Source: Liolophura sinensis (taxonomy: Eukaryota > Mollusca > Polyplacophora > Chitonida > Chitonidae). Taken from it: DNA of 64,000 nucleotides. The notes under the pieces are model-generated. The model was not told the DNA's origin, searched no databases, and saw nothing but the letters and a program-made list of their open reading frames with translations. This document shows positions 36,403 through 49,329 of the stretch, in pieces. The position numbers and the translations under genes are program-made. Location of the stretch: assembly GCF_032854445.1 (NCBI RefSeq), contig NC_088300.1, positions 39,648,458-39,712,457 of the forward strand. Direction: 5' to 3'. Within the stretch, counting starts at the first letter, position 1; each line of letters begins with the position of its first letter.

Positions 36403-37635
36403 TGACAAAATACTATATATTGGCCTAGCTTATGGTTGGTGCCATGTGCTGACCTGAGCCATTCTCTGCGGGGTTTACAGTCATTATTAACTGTTTCATG
36501 TTCGTGAGCTCATCTGGTGTTCGATGGAGACAAGCAATTATTGCGTATTTACTGACGGAAAAAGTCCAGATAATGAACATAATCCCGGCCATAAAATATG
36601 TTGTTGTTTCGAAAAACAGGCAAAACTTCGAAACAATGTTTACGGTAGAACGTGTATCAACAATCTATATAAACCCTGAGTGACAATATTATCCAATGAG
36701 TGCTCCTGCATGGACAGTTTATTTTTGCAAATCATTTCTCCTTTTCACTATTTAACTGTCGTACAATAGGTTATTTGGGCTGCTTTTCACGTATTTAGTT
36801 ATGGAAATGAACCCACTTGAGCCTCCGGGAGTAATGGGGAGACAACTTCTCAACTGATTGGCTGATCTCTTCACCTTGAAAATGATGTTTTTTTTCTGTA
36901 TTATCATTTGCGTTACTTTTGGATAAAAACATCAATACTTCCAATTTTCATTCAAAATAATGGTTTTGAATATTGTTGGGTTTTCCTTTAAGATTTCATA
37001 TTTCTCGAATTCGGATCAATACTTGCATTTAATGCGTTCCAAACGTAATCCTTGAGATGAAAAATGTGTACAGACTTGATAAAGGGGGGCACTTGTCCTT
37101 CATCGTGTAGATTGATGATATCTATTTTCAGTTTTCATATGTCTGTAACAGTATGACTGTCCACACATATGTCAGCCATTAGACTTCAAGAAGAAACCTT
37201 TCCCAATGCTGCCTTCAACGACCAATAGGCTTTATCCGAAGTTTTGGTTACATTTCGTAGTCTTCTTAACAAGCTTAATATAATTAAAGACGTACAGCAT
37301 AGACCGGTCAAATACGGCCTTTTTTCAATTCACCTTAGTCAGGACTTCATTCTAACTGTTCATTTAAATGCATAAATTATACGCTAAGCAATTTACTCTC
37401 TCCCTAGCACCATGGCTTAAGTAGAATTAGGTTAAAAAAATGTAGCGAATATTTATTAGACGTCACTGGTCTAGAATTCCCCACAATGCTGTGTTGTCAT
37501 CACATTTAGCATACAATTAAGACATTTTAGTGCGGATATCAAATACATGTAGTCATTTTGTTGACTCTAACAATGCCGAATAGATATTTGTGTTACATGT
37601 AAGTAATAACACTTGCTTATTCAATATTTTGAAAC
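36403..37635. other. Non-coding stretch, no gene recognised
   Basis: Unique AT-rich sequence. No gene recognised. Confidence 0.45.
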
Positions 37636-37898
37636 AAGCTCTGTCAAAGGACTTAGGCATTAAAACAGAATGCAGAAAACGCCTGAGTAGCCTATCGTAA
37701 CAGGCTCTGTCAAAGGACTTAGGCATGAAAACAGAATGAAGAAAACGCCTGAGTAGCCTATCGTAACAAGCTCTGTCAAAGGACGTAGGCATTAAAACAG
37801 AATGCAGAAAACGCCTGAGTAGCCTATCGTAACAAGCTCTGTCAAAGGACTTAGGCATTAAAATAGAATGCAGAAAACGCCTGTCGTAACATGAGTTA
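37634..37898. repeat. Minisatellite I, 66-bp unit, four copies
   Basis: Units start AAGCTCTGTCAAAGGACTTA and end GAGTAGCCTATCGTAAC; AGGCTCTGTCAAAGG and AAGCTCTGTCAAAGG recur at 66-bp spacing. Copies are more than 90% alike by eye. The 66-bp (22-codon) period yields the minus-strand frame at 37553-37858 with repeats of MPKSFDRACYDRLLRRFLHS; I do not call it a gene because nothing outside the array supports it. Confidence 0.95.
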
Positions 37899-37966
37899 AA
37901 CCAATTCGGAAACCATAATAGATAGAGAGTGGTCAGTTAGCCAGGTGCATGTATGAGATCAGTGAA

Positions 37967-38063
37967 ATATATTTATTATTTATTTATTCGATTTGTGTTT
38001 TACGCCATGCTCAAGAATGTTTCATTAATACAACGGCGACCAGCATTAAGGTGGGAGGACAAT
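37967..38063 (-). mobile_element. SINE, family 1, 3' fragment
   Basis: TTATTTATTTATTCGATTTG, GTTTTACGCCATGCTCAAGA, ACAACGGCGACCAGCATTAA and GGTGGGAGG are the tail and start of the core in reverse. The rest of the core and the head are missing. Confidence 0.88.
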
Positions 38064-40510
38064 GTGCGATTGAAATACATAGTAACTGTACATTTTTTGA
38101 TGCGGTTTACAATCTTTTTACACGTGTAAAGCCAGGTCTGGCAAAACGTTAGCCAATGAAAGATCCTCCTGATAGTGTAGTATGTGTATTAGAGTAGACA
38201 TAAAGGTAATAATCAAGGCTATAACACCTTCCATCACTAGATACATGAATAACACACGTGGATAATGACACTTTTCTCGGGGAAAATGCTCAATAGTTTG
38301 TGAGAAATGAAAATCTAAAATTAGCACCATCAATGTCACCATGGGGTATCCATGAAGTCCTCCGCAGAACTTTTCAATATCTTGAAAAAGATAACTTATA
38401 CACTTCAGAGAAATACAAAAAATAGCACATTTCTGCGAAATATAATTACTGCCGGATTTCTTAACACGAAAAAATTGCTGTACAGTTCAAACCCATGTTT
38501 TCCGTTTATCACGTGTACTGATAACTGTACTATAAACTCTCAGTAATTACTATCCTCCTGAAATAATCATTTGATTAATTGGAGGAAATAGCTTAAATTG
38601 TAGATATTATAAGCTATATCACGTTAATACTATACTATCACTGTTGTAGATGCTGCTATAGTTACATATAACTGTCTGGGGTACCAGTATATATTTTCTA
38701 GAAACATGTGGTCAATCGTTTAGTAACATTCTCCTTGAGGGTGACGTTCTCATGAAAATGGCGCATATCATCTTCATATACACGAACGAATTTGTATGGC
38801 TGTATGTTCGTTTGTATAACTGCTAATATCGTTTTGTTCACTCCAGTATCGAGTCAACTTTCTAGGCTTTCGTTCGGATAAGGAGTATGGGCATTGGATC
38901 AGTTCAGATCAATGAAATTTTTCGTCAGATTGAAAGAGCAGTGCACACAGCATTCTTATAGGAATAACTGGGTTAACAGACTGTAAATGACTGTCGTTGA
39001 TTAAGCTGGGACAAATATGGACGGAGAAAGATACCAAGTGACGCTTCTCACTGATAAGTCTAAACACATCTTGCTGTCCATTAAATACACATTATGCAAA
39101 ACATAAAATTTTAAGAATGTGCCTTTGTCACATAACCCAAAGCCAGGGGGTTGCGCAGCATTGTTTATGCCAGAAAGTCCAACAGTCAGTCAAACTCTAC
39201 ACTATATTTGAAATATCAGTAATAATATCTCACCATAGAAAAGCAAACCCTTTAGAACTGATCCAGGTAAAATTATAGCCTGTATTTTCACTATCCACCA
39301 TTCTCAGTGTGTATCTAATGCTCAACATACACACTTGTTCTCTTTATCTAGCGCACTATTCTTCATTTCCCTTTGTGTTGCTACCTCACTGCATATCACA
39401 ACGCCGCAGTCATCTACTCGGACGCCCCACCCCATCACTGTCGGTTTACACTGGCTGAGAGCCAGTACCGGAAGTGCGAAGATTACCCATGTCAGTGAAG
39501 CGTGATTCGGCCACCACGCCTAATCTGCCGCCCTTGAAGCCTATTCTCACCAGTGAGTGTTTGTAGCCGTGCTTCTCTTGATGTGCGGTAAATGCTGCAA
39601 AACATCATTGACTTCAATACGACACAAATAGACCACCTCGAGCACTTTTTCAAACGATCACATGCATATACATGGGTATGAAGGAAATAATAGGAATTAC
39701 AGATATGCACTGGTAATGGCTACACTCCACTGCATGCTGTCTCCAAGGGCTCCTAATGGCTCTTAACGAAGGATTTGGTTGCACATTGAAGGTTGCAATC
39801 GGAAGAATTTCTCAACTGTCCATATTAGTGGAGTTACTTCCAGGCTATACATGCCCATCGCCCAAAGGCAAGTCCAATACCACTGGGGAAGAAATGCTTC
39901 CCATGTTAATTTCCTCACCCTTGAGTACTTTAGTAAGTCCCCTTTGTTTATATATCCCAACTCATTATGTCTGAGTCTTTGACATCAAACCTGTCTTTCT
40001 TTTGCCTTTAAACCATCTTTACATTGTGTATTCTGTTACTTCGATTTGAACACCTCACCAAACTGTTTGCTCACGGATACCCCGAGTAATTCTTACCCTC
40101 GGTATAGCTTTGGCTTCTCTGTGAAGTTCCATTGCCGTCCTTTCGGACATTCCACATCCAGTTATTGTATTTTTTTTCTCGCTTTATTCAGGATTCTTGA
40201 GACTTTTGTACATATCCGGCAAAGTTTAGTTATAACGTGAATTGAATTGTCACAAAAATTGTCTGTTTTATTTACTCTTGTTCACCATAACATAGCGTAT
40301 TAGTTTAAACTGAATGAAATGAAAATAAAACCTTATAGCAGTCTGTCTAGTAGATACAGGCATCAAACTGGACCTTGCAATACTGAATGTACGGCAGCTT
40401 AGCTATGTACATGTTGTCTCCATACGGGATTGTATGGACAACAGGGTGATCAATCAATATAGATATTATCCGCTTCGCTTTGGATAATATTTTCCTGACA
40501 TAAAATACTG
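38064..40510. other. Non-coding stretch, no gene recognised
   Basis: Unique sequence. Three overlapping short frames at 39756-39982 on both strands are mutual shadows with no signature. Confidence 0.45.
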
Positions 40511-40511
40511 A

Positions 40512-40592
40512 GGTCGTGGGGTTCCCCCGGCAAAGATCCCGGTTTCCCTCGCCTGGACACTGTCGTATAAGGAACTATTGTTGAGTATAGCT
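40512..40592 (+). mobile_element. Possible SINE core remnant, strongly degraded
   Basis: GTCGTGGGGTTCCCCCGGCA, GATCCCGGTTTCCCTCGCCT and TGTCGTATAAGGAACTATTG then TTGAGTATAGC follow the order of the family 1 core (GTCGTGGGTTTCCCCCGG, CCGGTTTCC, GTCGTATAAGTG, CTTGAGTACGGC). No tail remains. Confidence 0.55.
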
Positions 40593-43399
40593 TGATTTAC
40601 CAGACAAATTCCCTTGTAAGTAAACATGGACAGAGTGTCTAGAATCTCTGGCTCTCTGCTTCAAAACTGTGTCTAATTCCTCTTAACCCGGCGAAAGGGC
40701 TGTATATTCATCGTGTTGAATTTGATCGCCACGTTTGATATATGAACAGTTGCAATCAAAGCACCATTTTGATTATCGATAACTTATAAATAAATATTTG
40801 GACACTGATTTCATTCATCGATTAGAAAAGGTATTGAAAACCGTTGATTGCTTCTCTCTGTGTGAATCCGTCTTAATTTGGCACAGTACATTCTTCGTTA
40901 GTTCTTTGGTAATTTATATTAAACGTTGTTTCTGATACTGGCCTGTCGATAATCGGCCTGGAAAGTCTCGACATCTAGATAAGACTCTATGTATGTAACA
41001 AGGTCCTTCTCATAGTTTTATCCATCAGGCCTTACGCTGACTTATGTTATTTGCTGTGATCGAACTTTTTTCATGAACTGACCGTCACTTAGGTAGAAAA
41101 CAAAGTGTAGTTGAAACGTTTTTCTAGAAAACAAGGTAAGGTACTTGGGACGCATCATACGGCTTGTAAGAATGTTACTGGCACGGTTTTAAACATATCT
41201 ACCATGGGGACGTGACTCGTAACCATGTATAGCTAAAAACAATCTATTTGTACATACTTGTTGTGCAGTGTCCTCTTCCATCTTCCATCTAAGCGTGATG
41301 GCGCTAAGTATAAGCGGTGTATTGTTCACCAGATGTATCAGGCTAAGACAGAGCAAACAATATTAAACATTATAAGATGACCTCCGTGTTAATATTTCAA
41401 AGTTCCTTTCAATTCTTGGGGTTTTGAGATTTTCTTGATTTATACTGTGTGCTTATGTATTACTTTCGGCATAAAAATAATGGCCACAGAGTTCATAGTC
41501 ATGTTCCTCTGCATATCTAGGGTAAAATAGGATTCTGTGTAGACGTCCTTGGGGATGAAAATAGCTGAAGACGATGATTTATAAATGACATTCACCACAT
41601 GACAGCGGAGATTATTTATCAAAGTGAAACCGAATAAATCACAGCTATAAGGAAATCCCTCCATTTTTATAAAATAGATTATTTAGCCATAACTGCAGTT
41701 TAGTAAGACAAATTGTTCATATCTGGAATAAAAAGTTCATTCCATTTCTTGGCGAAAAAAAAAGCTATAGTTCATCAGTTTGCTTAGCTGTCATATGCTT
41801 ATAACTGGCTAGCTAAATTACCATTGCACTTATTGGACGGCAAAGCTCTAACAGACAGGGCTCATTCTGACGCCGAGGTTTATATTTTGTGTTATTTTGG
41901 AGTTTATACCGACTATGCTGATTTCGCCTAACTATTTACTCACAAGGCTGAAATGCACATCAATAATTGGCTCCATTAGCATTTTGTGTACAACATACAT
42001 ATATACGTTAGCCTACCCGATTGTGTGATTTTGGACAATTCCACTGAGGTACTGCTTTTCCTAACACTTTAGAGATGTCAAGCGAAACTCCTCGAGAAAT
42101 AATTCTTTATATCCTTGGATCATCGGGAGGGCATTTAATTTAGTTAATGCGCTTGAACATGTTTGCCCTTTTTAAAACAGAAATTGCAGGAGCTCCATTA
42201 AACCCTTATAATTAGGAACTCAATGTCGCTTCCTTTTTCGAAAATAACATTTATTGATGATTGGACCGTTTGCACTTCAGGAATGTGAAAATGAGCTTTG
42301 TCAGTTGTATTGCATAATTGATTGTGAATGGCTTGCCTTCATCTTGTATGGCTTGTGCACGTACCACGCATTCTGGTAACACACATGCTGGTAACACACA
42401 TGGTGATACCACACATGCTGTACAATTCACGTCGACACTTTTCCGCACGACATGTTGTTGCATTATGATTTTGGCGTGTCGTGATATGTCGTCACAGGTG
42501 GAATGTCGCCACTGACACCTGTTAACATCCTCAGTTTCCCGCTGGTTCATTTGTTCGCCCCTTGTAAGAAAAAAGCCAAATGCCAGCCATCATTTTTACA
42601 TGATTTCGTAATTCAGACCCATCATCTTGCTATTATTTCCATTCTTCTGAATGACAGTTACAGAAAGCAAGTCCTATGAATCATGGTTTGAGTATGTGCA
42701 CCGAACAGCTTCCACTCTCCTTCAGAGTCTTTCTGTTTTCGTTGCAGTTGTAAACAACGTGAGATCATTGCCATAGGGTGAACTTTCAGTATATGTGCAG
42801 TAGCATCTATATTTTCGGTCTGCACTGTTGTGGTCGCTCTTGAAGGCATGAACTATTACAAAGGCATAACACTATCAGAATTAAATCTAAACAGGGTAAA
42901 AATAAACCTGTATTCCAAACGTCAAGTCTCTTTAGCCACTAGAAAACATCTTCAATCTAGTTATTGAGGCTTCCCCCTATTTGGTATTATCATGTTGCCA
43001 TGGTAACCAAGAATTTGATTTGATCCCGTTTATATGAAGAAATGCAGATTAGAGCAATGTAAACCAGTGCAGCAAACTTGAAGCGGCATGGATCCTCCTT
43101 TTTGCATCTTGTCTTCAGGGACTCTTTTTTATTACTGGTTTTTCTTACGGTTATCTTCAAATGCATATTTCATCTGAATGGTTCCGGTTGAAAAAGGTAT
43201 GTGTTTAGGTCTCTTTTTTTCAACTAATGTTTATGTCGCCTTCAAGATGTCGCTCATTTCGCAAAGGAGGCTCTTTTTGGCATGTTGGTATATCTGCTTA
43301 AAGCGTTCTCTCACTAAAATCCTATGACACTACTACCCTTAAACATTGTCCGCTTTGGAAACTAAGCAGGCGATACGATGAGACTTACATGTAAATGTA
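40593..43399. other. Non-coding stretch, no gene recognised
   Basis: Unique sequence. A small GGTAACACACATG-type repeat (about three copies) occurs at 42375-42420. No gene or RNA recognised. Confidence 0.45.
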
Positions 43400-44640
43400 T
43401 TTGACCACTAACAGACTTGTAGTCTAGAACAGTAGAGACAGCTTTGCCAAGTAACAAGTTTGTAGTCTAGAACAGTATAGACAGTTTGACCAGTAACGGG
43501 CTTGTAGCGTAGAACAGTAGAGACAGCTTTCCCAAGTAACAAGCTTGTAGTCTAGAACAGTAGAGACATTTCTGACCAGTTACAGGCTTGTAGTTTAGAA
43601 CAGTTTAGATAACTCTGTCAGTAACAGGCGTGTAGTCTAGACCAGAATAGACACTTCTGACAAGTATCAGGCTTGTATTATAGAACAGTATAGACACCTC
43701 TGGCCAGTAGCCTAGATCTGTATCTACATCTCTGACCAGTAACAGGCTTGAAGCCTAGAACAGTTTAGACACCTCTGATCAGTAACAGGCTTGTAGTCTT
43801 ACAGTATAGACATCTCTGACCAGTAACATGTTTGTAGTCTACAGCAGTATAGTTAGTAACCAATAACAGGCTTGTAATATAGAACAGTATACACATCTCT
43901 GACCAGTAACGGGCTCGTAGTCTAGAACAGTTTACACATCTCTGACCAGTAACAGGTTTGTAATCTAGAACAGTATACATATCTCTGACCAGAAACATGC
44001 TTGTAGTATAGAATAGTATACACATCTCCACCCAGTAACAGGCATGTAGTCTAGAACAGTTTACACATCTCTGGCCAGTAACAGGTTTGTAATCTAGAAC
44101 AGTATACACATCTCTGACCAGTAACAGGCGCGTATTCCAGTTTACAAATCTTCGACCAGTAACAGGCTTGTAGTATAGCACAGTTTAGACATCTCTGACC
44201 AGTAATATGCTTGTAGTCTAGAACAGTTTAGACATCTCTGACCAGTAACAGGCTTGTATTCTAGAACAGTATACACATCTCTGACCAGTAACATGCTTGT
44301 AGTATAGAACAGTATACAAATCTTCGACCAATAACAGGCTTGTAGTATAGTACAGTTTAGACATCTCTAACGAGTAACATGCTTGTATTTTAGAACAGTT
44401 TAGACATCTTTGACCAATAACAGGCTTGTATTCTAGAACAGTATACACATCATCTAGGTGTCTTTGACCTGTAAAAGACTTCTGGTCTGGCACAGTATGC
44501 CTTATAGACATATCTGACAAGTAACGGGTTTGTAGTCTTGTACAGTATAGACTTTGACAAGTACGGGGCTTTTAGTCTGGCACAGTATCTTTGACTAGTT
44601 AAGAGTTTGCAGTTTAGTACAGTATATATGTAGCCTAGCA
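43400..44640. repeat. Minisatellite J, 43-bp unit
   Basis: About 28 degenerate copies of a unit of the type AGTAACAGGCTTGTAGTCTA followed by GAACAGTATAGACATCTCTGACC. TCTAGAACAG at 43921 recurs at 43964, giving the 43-bp period. Internal deletions are frequent at the left end. The long minus-strand frames (43765-44181, 44218-44520) are repeat-derived; a 43-bp unit moves through all three frames. Confidence 0.95.
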
Positions 44641-45766
44641 CAGCTGTAAACTGAATCCATAACGTACCGGTAACGAAATTAACGTACATAGAAAACAACA
44701 TCTTTATTTCTTCAGACTCAAAAAGTTAACAGTAACCGAACTGTTTATGTAAAATGTTCGAACCGGCAGCTATTTATTTCAAGGTGAGGTATAGTTTTTA
44801 ACCAATAGCACTCCTGAAGACCTGCCAGCGAAGATGCAGCGAAACCGGTTAGGATCATGATGTCAATCTGCATAAGCGCGGTTTCGATGACAATAACTCA
44901 TTGCCTGATTGGGCCACGCCATAATTATTCACGTGCCACAGTATTTCACACTGTTCTTAGTCTGTATCTAAAATATTCACAGAAGATAACCGTTCTGACT
45001 CAGTTATACTTTTTCCTATACAAAGCGTTCCTTCTTATCTAGTTGTTTTTCATACAGTTAAAAACACAGCGTGTTCCCAACGTGGGGGATGACGTGCTGA
45101 CCTTTTGTTTTGCGACTTGTGAATGACGTGTGGTAAATGGACAGCGCCTTCTGCGCCAGTATAAATGTCCATTCTCCGCCAAACAGTCTTAGTTCGCCAC
45201 GACTTCGTCGAAAACCCGAGAGAATTTTGAGAACGGCAAACATTTAAATTAATGTCATATATATAAATTTATGTTGGCATTTGAGAGAAACTTGAAATAC
45301 GAAAATATGCTGACTTGTTCAACCTCTGAGTTTATCATTTATCAGTCTATATGCACTTTATAAACATGCCCTTGTTGAAGTGTATTCATGTAGATTATGT
45401 ACGAGATGACCAGCAGAAAGACATCCCCTCACTGGTATGAGCATGATGCTAATTATATTCCTTGAACCACTCCTAAAGATACAAAATAAGAGTTCATGCT
45501 CAAAATATTCATTTTGTGTACTGAGGTATTTTGAAATAACTCAAGTGATTATTATATATAAGGAGATAAAATGTATGACTTTATTCCTTTCTTGTTGTGT
45601 CAACCAGGAGGTTCGAGAAGACGCATGAATCTTTATTCATAGGAAGGATTTCCGCTTGGGACTGTGTTTAGTCAACAGTTTCGAAATGTAGCTAAACGAA
45701 AATGCTTCTCCGTTAGCTCACCCAGCTGACCATCACAGGCTTAAGCTCTGTTTTAGAGAACGGAGG
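44641..45766. other. Non-coding stretch, no gene recognised
   Basis: Unique sequence, no gene recognised. Confidence 0.45.
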
Positions 45767-45778
45767 CCGACGCAAATA

Positions 45779-46050
45779 TTTATTTATTTATTTATTTAAT
45801 TGGTGTTTTACGCCGTACTCAAGAATATTGCACTTATACGACGGCGGCCAGCATTACGGTGGGTGGAAACCGGGCAAAGCCCGGGGGAAACCCACGACCA
45901 TCCGCAGGCTGCTTGAAGACCTTCCCATTTACGGCCGGAGAGGAAGCCAGCATGAGCTGGACTTGAACTCACAGCGACCGCATTGGTGAGAAACTCCTGG
46001 GTCATTGCCCTGCGCTAGCGCGCTAACCAACTGAGCCACGGAGGCCCCTC
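45779..46050 (-). mobile_element. SINE, family 1, full length, with target-site duplication
   Basis: This is the reference copy of the family. On the minus strand: a tRNA-like head with A box TGGCTCAGTTGG (46027-46038) and B box GAGTTCAAGTCC (45959-45970), a core of about 170 bp, the shared 3' end AATATTCTTGAGTACGGCGT then AAAACACCAATTAAATA, and an (AAAT)n tail. It is flanked by a 12-bp duplication, CCGACGCAAATA, at 45767-45778 and 46051-46062. Intact promoter boxes and clean flanks indicate a fairly recent insertion. Relation to published mollusc SINE superfamilies (for example V-SINE or MetaSINE) is likely but not tested. Confidence 0.97.
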
Positions 46051-46157
46051 CCGACGCAAATAGAACCGAATAATAAAGGACAGTTCCGAAAACAATTGAT
46101 TTATCATTAACCACATTACACCAAAGTCAAATAGATGTTTTAAAGTTAGGTCAGTAT

Positions 46158-47140
46158 GTTAGCTCTAGAATCCAACCCAGATGATCTTGCGAAAGACGTC
46201 TGGGAATCCAGTCGAAAACCAAGATTTAGTGAATGTATACATAAACCTGAAAACAATGATACATCTGTTGAATCTGATAGTCCGTGGTGAGAAATACCAG
46301 GAACAAGTGATGATGACAACTAATTTAAATAATCTACCTCTTTGCAATATATCACCTGTTCAGAAACGTGCGATTACAAACAATCCGATTTTATTACTGA
46401 AGAAACCGACACGCACCTCCGCAGCTAAGCTAAGTATGATCTGGACAACGACATTTTAACAAACTTATGGAAATTAATTCTTAAACATGAACATATTCTA
46501 CCAAAGAAGAAGAGATTATTTAAACAAACTGGAAAGAAATACCAGTACTTTTATGGTCAGCCAAAATTTCACATATCTCTGGAAAGTAAAACTGCTGTTA
46601 AAAAGAAAATGTTAGAATATGTAGTGCCCTCTAATTGTATGTACTCTAAATGTAGACCAATCATCGCTCGTCCCTTTTTGCCAACACGAAAACTTAGTAA
46701 TCTTACCTACAGTTTACTTTGACCTTTCTTTAAGCAAGTTAAAAGCTTCGTTTAAGATGATTTAGACTTTCTGAATCAGTTACCTACAAATGCATAAATT
46801 CGACATGCTTAGTATTTACAGTTACATGCTACATGATTTAGGTTTAGAGGCAATCACGCACCACTCCAAGAAGTAATTTGTCTTGAAGTAACAGTCTTGA
46901 AGTTATCATAAACGACAACTCTTTCACTTTCAATGACAAATATTACATGCAAATTGTATGGACAACAATCGGAGCTATTAGACGGTCCCAGTTTACAGAA
47001 CACTAGTTATGGGCTATGTGGATATTAAATGGAATGAAAACATATCGATGGCATTTTGAGATAATTGTGGTAAAATATTTAAGGACGAATGGCTCAGATA
47101 TTTGGACGATGTTTTAATTTCTTGCCCTCTCAAGGTACAC
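46158..47140 (+). pseudogene. Decayed reverse transcriptase of a retroelement, probably Penelope-like
   Basis: One plus-strand frame (46434-46800) reads through YFYGQPKFH (from 46546), CRPIIARPFLPTRKLSNL (46651-46704) and DDLDFLNQLP (46756-46785), interrupted by TGA and TAA codons. After a frame change it continues with FDMLSIYSYMLHDLGLEAIT near 46800-46860, then in a further frame with NDNSFTFNDKYYMQI, and ends with WLRYLDDVLISCPL; the catalytic YLDDV lies at 47099-47113. The order of these motifs is that of a reverse transcriptase palm and fingers. The RPI...PT..LSNL and FD...SLYS..PHDLGLEAI patterns are ones I associate with Penelope-like elements of molluscs and cnidarians. Upstream, the same frame is open from 46158 with an acidic stretch that may be the N-terminal part. 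Several stops and frameshifts make it non-functional. No endonuclease domain was found downstream. Confidence 0.78.
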
Positions 47141-48056
47141 TGTGGGGTCGTTCCATGATGTCAGTGTGCAAGTTGTTTATCACCACCCTTTACACTGTCT
47201 CTCTTTTACAAGATAAAAGATGGAAATCAATGTCCCATGGATATTTTATATATTGAACAGTACAAGTCTTTTCTAAATAAACGTCTTGAACTCCAGGTAT
47301 TGTCCATGGGAACAACATTTTAATTATCGTTACACAGCTGTAAGTAAGACTCATCAAAGTCATTATCAGATCAAACAATAGTCTTTGTATGTGCTTTTTT
47401 AATAGGACATGTTTGTATTGTCTTGCCACTATACTGTAAATGAGATCTACGTGAAGCTCTGTTTATCAGGCCAATCACCTGTAAGCAATCACCTTATTGC
47501 CGTAAGCTAGTTCTCCTCGCAACCGGTTTTCTGTTGTTATGCGACCATTGTTTTAGGGTAAATACTGACCATTCTACAGTATAACCATGATTTTATACAC
47601 TACTGTAACACTCATTATCCCGGATGAGAACGAAAGTTCGACCCTGCAGTTGGAATGTAATGATGCAGACATTGTGAAGGCTTTTATTTGTTCGTTTGTT
47701 GTTTTTTTACCTATATCTCTTCTCTACACTAGTAAAAATAATTCTTTAAACTATATATGTAGGGCCTATATCTATCTGGGTATCGATCCATTGATATCTG
47801 AAAGTTGTGATACTCATCAATTTTGATACCGTTTGAGATTTACTGCCAACAGTTGATGGAAGGGAGACAAATCTTACTGTGAATAAAACAGTAGCGTTCC
47901 CTTTGTCTAGACTTTCCTTCGTGCTCTTCTTAGCCATTAGAAGGAATTAAACAAAATGGCAAAGACCCGACGTGTTTGTGTGGTCCTAATTAACTATGCT
48001 TTCAATTAATATTAAAGGTAAATTAATTGTTCTCTTAAATTTAGGAGAAAGAAAAT
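47141..48056. other. Non-coding stretch, no gene recognised
   Basis: It follows the reverse transcriptase remnant and may hold more decayed element sequence, but I recognise none. Confidence 0.4.
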
Positions 48057-48805
48057 TGTACTCCTCTGCCTCAGATGGCTGTGACGGGGTGATCACCCAG
48101 ACGGAGGACCTCAACCTCAGACTGTGTGGATCATCCAGCTTGTAGGCTACAGTCCGACCTCAGACGAGCGAGGCTGGGTGATTGTACGACGTGTGCACTT
48201 CAACCTCAAGAGATCGAGAGTGAATTGGTCATCCATCTTGAACACCCAACACCACACGACTATGGCTAGGTGATCATACCTCTCATTAACCTCTCCATCT
48301 GTGCACTTCAACCTCAGATGATCGAGAGTGTATTGGTCATCCATCTTGAACACCCAACACCACACGACCATGGCTAGGTGATCATACGGCGTGTGCACTT
48401 CAACCTCAGATGATCGAGAGTGTATTGGTCATCCATCTTGAACACCCAACACCACACGACTGTGGCTAGGTGATCATACGGCGTATGCACTTCAACCTCA
48501 GATGATCGAGAGTGTATTGGTCATCCATCTTGAACACCCAACACCACACGACTATGGCTAGGTGATCATACCTCTCATTAACCTCTCCATCTGTGCACTT
48601 CAACCTCAGATGATCGAGAGTGTATTGGTCATCCATCTTGAACACCCAACACCACACGACCATGGCTAGGTGATCATACGGCGTATGCACTTCAACCTCA
48701 GATGATCGAGAGTGTATTGGTCATCCATCTTGAACACCCAACCTCACACGACTGTGGCTGGGTGATCATACGGCGTGTGCAGGATTGGTCATCCAGCTTG
48801 AACAT
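48057..48805. repeat. Minisatellite K, 92/108-bp units in a 292-bp higher-order repeat
   Basis: About seven units containing TGATCGAGAGTGTATTGGTC and CACCCAACACCACACGAC. The ATCGAGAG marker lies at 48213, 48321, 48413, 48505, 48613 and 48705, so the steps are 108, 92, 92, 108, 92. The longer unit carries an extra CCTCTCATTAACCTCTCCAT. The step pattern gives a 292-bp higher-order unit (48213 to 48505). The minus-strand frames across it are repeat-derived. Confidence 0.95.
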
Positions 48806-49329
48806 TCGGGATGTCCAACCTGACTGATTCAGAGGTTTATAGCTGACAGGTAGTGTGTGTAACCAACACAACACTTATGTTTGTATATTAAATGAGATAA
48901 AACCAACATTCTGAGTAATTCCAAACGGGTAAGGTCTAATATATCGCAATTAACATTACTACATATTTTTTGCACCTAATTCTGCCTAAGCTATGGTGCT
49001 AGGGGGCCTGTCATTTGTTACTATTTACGCAGTTACAATAAAACCCAAACTGAGGTAAGTAGACAAAAGGCCTTATTTGACACGTTACGTGTGACCATTT
49101 ACCAACGATCACTCTGTCGTCCCTGCTCTGGTTTTACTCTGCTTGCTGTGCGTCTATCACACCGTCGTCCCTGCCCTGGTTTTCTTCTGCTTGCTGTAGT
49201 CTTTTATAGGGTATTGAATTCACAGTCCATGAGATAACTCGCTCTTGTAGCCTGTGGTGGTTTTATTGTAGGAAGTTAAGAAAATGTGGGAAGTGTTGAT
49301 GCGCTGTTGTTTAGGTCAGCTGAACTGGT
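48806..49329. other. Non-coding stretch, no gene recognised
   Basis: Unique sequence with a short imperfect duplication around 49095-49200 (TCGTCCCTGCTCTGGTTTTA and TCGTCCCTGCCCTGGTTTTC). Confidence 0.5.

Noticed and set aside
43765-44520. Minus-strand frames of 100-138 codons
   Set aside because: They are read from the 43-bp minisatellite J and have no unique content.
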